The position numbers were made by a program, and so were the translations under genes. This document shows positions 56,870 to 64,000 of a DNA stretch of 64,000 nucleotides, one piece after another (positions within the stretch are counted from its first letter, which is position 1; each line of letters begins with the position of its first letter). Below the pieces are notes generated by a model. It searched no databases and was not told the DNA's origin. It saw only the letters and a program-made list of their open reading frames with translations. The stretch spans positions 6,899,501 to 6,963,500 of the forward strand of contig CATNEN010000002.1 of assembly GCA_950097015.1 (NCBI GenBank), read 5' to 3'. This DNA is from Macrostomum hystrix (lineage: Eukaryota; Platyhelminthes; Macrostomidae).

Positions 56870-56965
56870 ATATGTAATGTATATGTATGTACATACATAT
56901 GTACATAAATATGTACATATACATATACGTATGTATATGTATATGTATGTATATGTAAATATGTA
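56870..56965. repeat. TATG/TACATA microsatellite
   Basis: Runs of ATGTATATGTA and the reverse, prone to form hairpins. Confidence 0.8.
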
Positions 56966-57663
56966 TATATAAATAATAATTGATTTTTGATGTAATAAGT
57001 TTATATAAAAAACTGTTTAAAATACTGGAAAAATAATAACAGTTTTTCTGAAAATTTTCCTTTTTGGGAAACAAATAAACAATCGGAAACAATGATATGA
57101 TGAGCGTCAATTACGCGTATAATATGAGTGTGAGAGATACAATTCAGACTACTGACAACAGTAGAAAAGCAAAGACTTGGCTGCAAAACTCTCACATAAC
57201 ACTAAAAAAATATCGCCATAGAAAATGACAAGCTTAAAAGAGACTTCTGTGCACACTAAGAGTGGTGGGAGAGGACTGCGTGTGGCTATGGCTGACTGAC
57301 GAAGGCAAACAAGCCAGAAACCGGTCTCGGTCTGCCAGAGCGAGGTTCGTTCCCCACTTTTAGTGTGTTACAACGAGTAAAGAACAGTGAAATTCCCGGT
57401 TGACTGATAAAATTATCAGCCACATGATCCCTACTATATGTAACAAAAACATTTAAAAATTTAAATGGGCAGGCAAATAGAGTGCTTAGCGGCGCAGGGT
57501 CGCAATGAAACTCAATGCACACCAGTTACTTCAAACCTCATGCCTTTTAAATCCGGGTTAGCATGACGCTTGAAGTAAGACGAGATTTCATCAACGACTT
57601 CCGTAGAATCATGACAGAATCCCTTAAAAGTCTCGACATGCTGCTTGTTCAAAGCCATGATGC

Positions 57664-59611
57664 TTAGCACAAAAGAGTTGCTGGAAGGCTTGAATAAAAT
57701 CTGAGACGAAGCGTATTTGGCTCGCTAGACGACAGGAGATCTGGTAAGTCACCGGCATGCTCATTTAGCCGCTTCTCAGTGTCTTCTATCGCACTCTTGC
57801 TAGCGGTCGCGTTGTTTCTAAGGTTGGCTTTAAAGTACACCTTGGCAACGTAAAAAGCCGGTTTGCAGCTTGGTACGACTAAACTGGCTTCGGCAAGAGT
57901 GTCCGTGTCACTGTTGTCCTTAAATTTGATCTCCGCAGGTGAGCCGGTGCTCAATGGTCTGATGTCTGAGTCGATGCGACTTGCCAGTTCTTCTCCATTA
58001 ATTCTTTTGTTTGCGTCCCAAAGAAGCAGGCCATCAACTAGGCTCCAGATTCTCGGATTACGTGAAAAGTCTGTAAATATGCAATTTTCCTTCCTCACAA
58101 CAACTTCCCGTATCGCATCATCATCAGTGGACCTAAGAAACATGGCGCAGTCATCGATCTGGCAGCCGGGTAGCTTAAAATTACTCCCGTCAAAGACTCT
58201 GGATATTCTCTGCATCAGATCGCAGTTTGCAGAGTAGTAGCATTTAAATGGTTCCTCGCGAAAGAGCGCCTCACACATGAGTAGGCCAAATGAGTAGAGG
58301 TCAGCAGTCTTTCCATATTCAACGTGGCCCTCGGAGTCGATGTTACGGTACAGCTCAGGTGCCCTCCACCAGCTGGTTCCCATCTTTGCCGTCATATTGT
58401 TGCTAACGTCTCTACAATCCTCGAAGTCACACAGCTTGCAGAGAGTCTTGCCGTTGAAGAGCAGCACATTGTAGCTCTTCAAATCGCGGTGTATCATTTC
58501 CTGTTTATGCAAGAAGTTCAACGCGCCATGTATTTGGACAATAAAGGTGAAGCAGTGGTCAGACGTGTAGTATCCGAATTGTCTGTCCATGATAGTACCT
58601 GATGCTTCAGCTGCTGCTGTTGGGCAGTCAGACTTCCTGTAATGCAGCAAGTGGCCCAGGCTACACTCTGCATGCTCAAGAATGACGAATGGACCGCAAG
58701 GAGACGAGTCCGAGATCACGTCCTTGCCAAGAACCATGACGAACCAATTTTTTTCAGTAAGTTTAGCAGCAGCCAGGTCCTCACTAAGTTGTCTTAGTCT
58801 TTTAAACTCGTTCTCGCATCTCTTCTTAGCTTCCAACTTTTTTTCTTCCTCGGGGCCATCGAGAAACAGCTTCATAACAACTGTCTGTCCCGCTTTAAAA
58901 ATGTTGGATATGTTGCTGGCTTGGACTTCGATGTCATCTGTATGCCAATCTCTCCGCAGTCGGACACTGTACAGCCTGGTGTTGTAGTGAGGATTCGACC
59001 TCGGCAGCTCCTCTTTGGTATCGATATTAATGTCTTCAGCAGTCAGTGTGTCAAGCCTGCCTCCCTGTAAATGATAATGTAATGTAGGTTATTTGTACTT
59101 AAAAATGTACCATCATTGGTTTCAGGTCTTTCACAGGGGTCGCTTTCACAAAAACTAATTTTCTGAAGTTTCTGTGCATGGCTTTTCGACGTTGTGAAAT
59201 TTAGGTCTTGTGAAATTTAGGGCTTGTGAAATTTAGGGCTTGTGAAATTTAGGTCTTGTGAAATTTAGGTCTTGTGAAATTTAGGGCTTGTGAAATTCTG
59301 TGCACGGCTTTTCGACGTTGTGAAAATTAGGGTTTGTGAAACCACCCCACCATATGAAGGTAAAAAATTACAACTCGCTATGGCATACACTTATTTAATA
59401 AATTAAAGCCATTGCTTTATCTTCTGTTAAAGATGACACAAGCAATTGTGTTCACAGTGTGGAAAGCAATACTCACATGATTTACATGCGGAGGAGACTC
59501 GCCAGAATCATCATGTTCAGCAACTTCGCCTTCGACGCCGGAGTGGATCAGTGACTCATTATCAGAGTCCTGCGCGTTTCGTTGGATGCAAAATTGACAA
59601 CAATTCCCCAT
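57664..59611 (-). CDS. N-myristoylated-type protein kinase with altered DFG motif
   Basis: Two exons, 59611-59477 and 59064-57664, join on a whole codon (PPHVNH|GGRLDTLTAED) via CAT|GTGAGT and TCATTTACAG; product about 511 residues. The start MGNCCQFC is a classic Gly2 myristoylation site with adjacent palmitoylatable cysteines, predicting membrane anchoring. The kinase fold follows from about residue 80: the ATP lysine in GQTVVMKLFLDG, the catalytic loop HRDLKSYNVLL, the DFG position written DFE (CKLCDFEDCRD), APE in SWWRAPE, and the helix F Asp in GKTADLYSFG. No glycine-rich GxGxxG loop is evident before the lysine. The core looks closest to TKL or MAP3K-like kinases (inference). The Asp of the catalytic loop and of D-FE are present, so activity is possible but atypical regulation is likely. 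Confidence 0.8.
59200..59300. repeat. 16-bp tandem repeat in the kinase intron
   Basis: About six units of TTGTGAAATTTAGGTC or TTGTGAAATTTAGGGC. It lies in intron 59065-59476. Confidence 0.85.
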
Positions 59612-60609
59612 TTTTTGAACTACAAGAAGCTTCGTTTAATTAGTTAGCCTCAGCTTTGTTATTTTGTAGTTATAGCCGTCCGTTGCGTTCTCGGCTCGTC
59701 CATGTACTCGTAAAATGTCTACCTCGCTTATACTCGTAGACAAGCCAATGAAATACAAGCGAACATATCCAGATGTGAGATATAGAAATGAGATAGACTT
59801 AAAAGAGTTAGACATTTTACAAGTGCGTGAAATATAGAATGCTAGATTCAAAAGCATAAAATAAAAGCTAACAGCAAGGACTTCTATAAATAGCACTTGA
59901 ATAAAAAGGCTAAAGAAAATATTCGCACCCAGCAGTTAAAACAAGAATCTAAAATAAAATTTCTAGAACGAAAAAAGAAAGCTCTACAACCATTTTAAAT
60001 TATGCCGAAAATTCTTAACTCCTGATAAGTACGAGATACTACATTTCCACTACATAATCCTCTATTCGAATTTATATCGAGTTCCTGAACAATCCCTAGT
60101 TACCTGCGGTTACCTGACAACAAATCAATCAACATGTCAACAAATTTTAGCTGACTAATTATTCTATCTATATTTCCAAGGTTGCTATACATAAAGCCCC
60201 CTTCAGTTGGCAGTTATCCATCAGTTGATGGGCTTTAAAACCAGTTAGCAACTTATTTCTCACCGTATGCGCTGATATTTCTTAACATCGCAGCCACGCA
60301 CGAGTTGAGTACAATGAGTATGGCTACTCATGCAGCTTTAGCCTGGTGAAATTGAAGCGTGAAGTATAATATAAGACGCAAGTTTTCGGCGGCAGAGCGT
60401 GACAATGATTGATTCCTACACGCCGATGAGTGCGTGGCTGCGATGTAGAAATATCAGCGCATTGAATATTAACAGTAGAACTACCAAATTTTTTTTGCTG
60501 CACCCGAACGGAACAATGCAAGCACACGAAACTCAAGAACACGGGCCAACTTTTTGTTGCGCATCTTCTGAAACAAGAAACAAGTCGCCAGCGGGAGCAA
60601 GAGACTTGC
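59612..60609. other. 5' flank of the kinase gene
   Basis: AT-rich, with no clear promoter element and no other gene recognised. Confidence 0.4.
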
Positions 60610-61335
60610 CCGCAGGCGAACTGCCCGCAGAGATTTGCCCATCGAGATTTGCCCATCGAGATTTGCCCATCGAGATTTGCCCATCGAGATTTGCCCGCCG
60701 AGATTTGCCCGCAGAGATTTGCCCGCAGGAGATTTGCCCGCAGGAGATTTGCCCATCGAGATTTGCCCGCAGGAGATTTGCCCGCAGGAGATTTGCCCGC
60801 AGAGATTTGCCCGCAGGAGATTTGCCCGCAGGAGATTTGCCCATCGAGATTTGCCCGCAGGAGATTTGCCCGCAGGAGATTTGCCCGCAGAGATTTGCCC
60901 GCAGGAGATTTGCCCGCAGAGATTTGCCCGCAGGAGATTTGCCCGCAGGAGATTTGCCCGCAGAGATTTGCCCGCAGGAGATTTGCCCGCAGAGATTTGC
61001 CCGCAGGAGATTTGCCCGCAGAGATTTGCCCGCAGGAGATTTGCCCGCAGGAGATTTGCCCGCAGGAGATTTGCCCGCAGAGATTTGCCCGCAGGAGATT
61101 TGCCCGCAGGAGATTTGCCCGCAGGAGATTTGCCCGCAGAGATTTGCCCGCAGGAGATTTGCCCGCAGAGATTTGCCCGCAGGAGATTTGCCCGCAGGAG
61201 ATTTGCCCGCAGAGATTTGCCCGCAGGAGATTTGCCCGCAGAGATTTGCCCGCAGGAGATTTGCCCGCAGGAGATTTGCCCGCAGAGATTTGCCCGCAGG
61301 AGATTTGCCCGCAGAGATTTGCCCGCAGTGCATTC
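60610..61335. repeat. 14/17-bp minisatellite (GAGATTTGCCCGCA[GGA])
   Basis: About 47 units, alternating a 14-bp form and a 17-bp form that carries an additional GGA, plus a few GAGATTTGCCCATC units near the left end. Unit lengths are not multiples of three, yet their mixture leaves several long frames on both strands; none is supported as coding. Confidence 0.95.
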
Positions 61336-62518
61336 TACCCGAATGAATTTACAAATTTATCTCTTCTTCAGTGCATCTGACAAGAGCTGCAGTAGTCGAT
61401 CGGATAAGGTCTAGGCAGACAAATTAACTTAATTTTAGGGCTGGCTGTGCACGGAAGGGGTGTCAGACTGCATCATTGTTTGGACTATATTTTCTTATGA
61501 AATCCATTGATTAATTTTCAGTTTCAATGCTGGGAAAACCTGGAAAATGAAATTTAACTTAGCGTGGGCACACTGTAATGGCGTTTGTTTCTTTTTCAAT
61601 TTGGTTTTATAAAACATCTAAATAAACTGTTTCTGAAAAGCATTTGACGGGTTACTGCTGAACGTCTTGAATAAATCACACGAATAAAGCTTGTGCAGGA
61701 ACATCCTGCATCCTGTGACATCCTGCACGCAAAAGTGTGCAGGAATGAAATCTTGCACGCGTGGTCAATCGACAATGCACTTGCACACGCGGCTGAAAAT
61801 ATACATTAATGAAGGTCTGCAGTTATCTGCTTTGACGAACACCATCTGATATAAAATAATCAAATCTAACAAGGCTACAATTTACTGTTCTGCAGGACTC
61901 AGGTCATCAAACCCCTAATTAAAAATCCAGTTTTAAATAAAAGACGGTTCGCCATTTCAATGTAGTTTGCTGTGGATTGTACAGGACCTCATTTGGACAC
62001 ACCTGTACCAGACTCCTGTCACGCCCATATATTTTTAAGGAGAAATAATGTGCATATATTCTCGGTTTTATGCGGAAAAGCAAGTTAGATCAACACATTT
62101 TCCCCCATGCTAAAAATTGCACCGAAATATATTGATCTCGCTACTTCAAGTAGCTAGAAAATGTCTTTCATAAATTATTTCTTGGTAACAATTTTGCTTC
62201 TGCCAATAATATGCTTCTGGCCACTAAACAAACAAAAAGCAAGCTAGGCAAGGAAAGCAAGCAAGGTAATAAAAAAGACGGTTTCCTATTGCTTAGCAAG
62301 TGAAAATTAGCGAAATTCTTCGACGATACAAGTGAAAAGATTTGGTATTATGCTGGAAAAAAGCACAAAGCTTTCTTATCAAGAAAGTCTCGATCAAAGA
62401 GCCAACAGCTGCTGATAAAATGCAATTGGCAGTTTCTTATCAAGAAATCCAAGCAAAGGGATGGCGAAATTCGCCACGCGCATCAGAACCGGCCGAATAG
62501 AAAATGGGAAGCTCAGCG
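61336..62518. other. 3' flank of the glutamate receptor gene
   Basis: No gene seen. 61690-61800 has repeated GTGCAGGA/CTTGCAC words. The receptor's poly(A) signal was not located. Confidence 0.4.
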
Positions 62519-64000
62519 CTACAATGCGCAGCTCTTCAGCCCAAATCCGCCGTAGCCTTGGTGTACGAACACCGGACCGAGGAACTCCCGCCTAGCCGCA
62601 GCCGGCTCCTCTTCGTCTCGCTCTTTACCGTTGCTGCGTCGCTGGCAAGCAGCGGTGACGGTGGCCGCAGCTACCGCCGACATTCCCGCGGGTGACGCAT
62701 CACCAGTCTCGTCACAATCGGACGATGGATCCAACAGCCGGGCGCGAGCGGCAGCTGCCACCAGCGAATTGTCTAGGCGGACTTTGGCCGATTCGCGCCG
62801 GTTGGTGAAGAAGAACTCCACCAGGGCGATGGCCAGCGCGAAGCCGAGCCCGGCGACCAGGATGTAGAACACTCCGGCCACGTTGACCACAGTCAGAGCC
62901 GAGAGGCCGCCGCCGCCCGAGTCATCGCTGATGCACTGGCCCTTCTCGATCCACCATTTCTTGTAGAGCTGGGCGAGTACCTGAGCCTCTCGCAGCTGCA
63001 GCACCGCGTCGTTGAGCTTCTCGTGAAGCGGTGAGTTTTTTGGAGTGGCGATGCCATAGCCCTTGTCGCCGAAGGGCTGACCGACCATCATGGTGTCACA
63101 GGGGTCTCGATTGTTGTGAAACTCGTTCATCTTTGACTCCAACAGGAAGGCGTACGAGCCCTTGGATTCACGCACCTTGCGAATCCCGTCCTCCGTTGTA
63201 TTCACGTAGACGCCTCGTCCTCTCTTCTCGTTCTGCTGCATGTTGCTGCCAATGACGTCAAATGGGGGCAGCTTTGTGGTCAGGAAGAAGGCTTTGGTCG
63301 ATCCAGAGTTCAGAGTGCCGTACAGAATGTCCTTGGACTCCGCCAGATCCTCCCAGCTGTCTATGGGAGTCCTAAGTAGCTCTACTGTAAGAAAGGCGGC
63401 CAGGGTAGCTGTGTAGTAGGCGATCATAATGAGCGTGAAGAACCACCAGGCGCTGGCCACAACACGAGTGCCGGAACTTCGCGGCGACAGATCGACACCC
63501 TGGTTGACCACCGCGGCAAAGGAAAACCAGAGTGAGTTGCGCATTGTAAAGTCGCGCGATACTTTCTGTACTGGCGGGAGCTCATTTTCGGACTCGACTT
63601 GCCACTCGAGCGGGCTAATGCGGGAGCAAAGGTACAGGCCTAGGCTCACCCCTAGGCAGCCAGTCAGGATGTAGCTCCACACTTCCGGTGAGAGCGGTCT
63701 CAGGAAGCTGAAAGTACCTGGCTTCTCCTTCTTAGGCTTTTTAATCATGATAGAGATGCCAAACGTGAGAAACGGCTCGGTGAAGTCCACGAATTCAGCT
63801 CGCTCAGTTGTGATGGTGAGCGGTGCCAAGGCGATGTCGGCCTCCTTTCTAAGCAATTCGCCGATCATCCCATTCCACTCGTTTCCTTTGTTCTTATCCA
63901 TCCTGCCGTACTGGTTATCGCGCACCATGTGAATCTCGAACTGGATTCCCAGACGTTCGGCCATCTTCTCAAACATTTCGATGCAGAAGCCTTCGAATCT
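62519..64000 (-). CDS. ionotropic glutamate receptor, kainate/AMPA type, 3' part
   Basis: The frame is open from the right edge to the stop at 62519 (493 codons, no intron). The order is: ligand-binding S1 (FEGFCIEMFEKMAERLGIQF, NEWNGMIGELLRKEADIALA, PLTITTERAEFVDFTEPF with the agonist-binding Arg); M1 (WSYILTGCLGVSLGLYLC); re-entrant pore loop M2 (WFSFAAVVNQGVDLSPRSSG); M3 (WWFFTLIMIAYYTATLAAFL); S2 (YGTLNSGSTKAFF, SYAFLLESKMNEF with the conserved Glu, GYGIATPKNSPL); M4 (VFYILVAGLGFALAIALVEF); and a C-terminal tail of about 85 residues. The full subfamily signature (TERAEFVDFTEPF, SPRS, WWFFTLI) is non-NMDA. Two pore positions are unusual (see findings). The amino-terminal domain lies outside the window. 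Confidence 0.93.
   Translation of the reverse strand, partial: RFEGFCIEMFEKMAERLGIQFEIHMVRDNQYGRMDKNKGNEWNGMIGELLRKEADIALAPLTITTERAEFVDFTEPFLTFGISIMIKKPKKEKPGTFSFLRPLSPEVWSYILTGCLGVSLGLYLCSRISPLEWQVESENELPPVQKVSRDFTMRNSLWFSFAAVVNQGVDLSPRSSGTRVVASAWWFFTLIMIAYYTATLAAFLTVELLRTPIDSWEDLAESKDILYGTLNSGSTKAFFLTTKLPPFDVIGSNMQQNEKRGRGVYVNTTEDGIRKVRESKGSYAFLLESKMNEFHNNRDPCDTMMVGQPFGDKGYGIATPKNSPLHEKLNDAVLQLREAQVLAQLYKKWWIEKGQCISDDSGGGGLSALTVVNVAGVFYILVAGLGFALAIALVEFFFTNRRESAKVRLDNSLVAAAARARLLDPSSDCDETGDASPAGMSAVAAATVTAACQRRSNGKERDEEEPAAARREFLGPVFVHQGYGGFGLKSCAL

Noticed and set aside
60399-61346. Open frames of 240-315 codons on both strands (AGDLPAEICPQ)
   Set aside because: They arise from the 14/17-bp array; several frames are open at once and no conserved part flanks the array.

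Overview
The window is nuclear DNA of an invertebrate animal. It carries intron-containing genes for a kainate/AMPA-type glutamate receptor, centrin-3, a SETD2-like histone methyltransferase, a BTB protein and a membrane-anchored kinase. It also carries tRNA-derived SINEs, mariner, LTR and polymerase-B (Polinton/Maverick-like) remnants and an unusually dense set of minisatellites. A lophotrochozoan, possibly a free-living flatworm, fits, but nothing I can read fixes the species.

Layout, left to right. 1-500: one internal exon of a minus-strand gene leaving the window. 496-1912: three tRNA-derived SINE copies of two families. 1913-7595: AT-rich DNA with no gene. 7663-10507: a secreted cysteine-rich protein gene built of four nearly identical exons (+). 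11557-12773: a 24-bp minisatellite. 13882-20040: a decayed polymerase-B mobile element with duplicated flanking blocks and an inverted duplication inside the polymerase. 20644-23150: two minisatellites around a zinc-finger / recombinase-like exon. 25033-26589: centrin-3 in two visible exons (+), followed by an array built from its own stop-codon region. 27840-28675: a higher-order tandem repeat. 28887-30435: a second cysteine-rich secreted gene (-). 32117-33170: a LamG-like coding region with conflicting frames (-). 33207-39588: six tandem arrays around a BTB gene (35564-37445, -). 40892-48912: the SETD2-like gene (-), one intron of which is almost wholly a 29-bp minisatellite. 49601-53278: a mariner copy with a nested inverted-repeat element, a related element and a SINE. 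55033-56746: a truncated Ty3/gypsy-like element (LTR, primer site, broken gag) ended by a small inverted-repeat element. 57664-59611: a protein kinase with an N-terminal myristoylation-type signal and an altered DFG motif (-). 60610-61335: a minisatellite. 62519-64000: the 3' part of an ionotropic glutamate receptor gene (-), running off the right edge.

The genes are independent eukaryotic units; I see no operon. The recurring theme is tandem-repeat growth inside or beside genes: arrays fill introns nearly from splice site to splice site, and in two places the repeat unit resembles the adjoining gene boundary (the centrin stop codon and the BTB 3' splice site). The second theme is tandem exon duplication in a lineage-specific family of cysteine-rich secreted proteins. 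Many long open frames in the window are only translations of arrays whose unit is a multiple of three.
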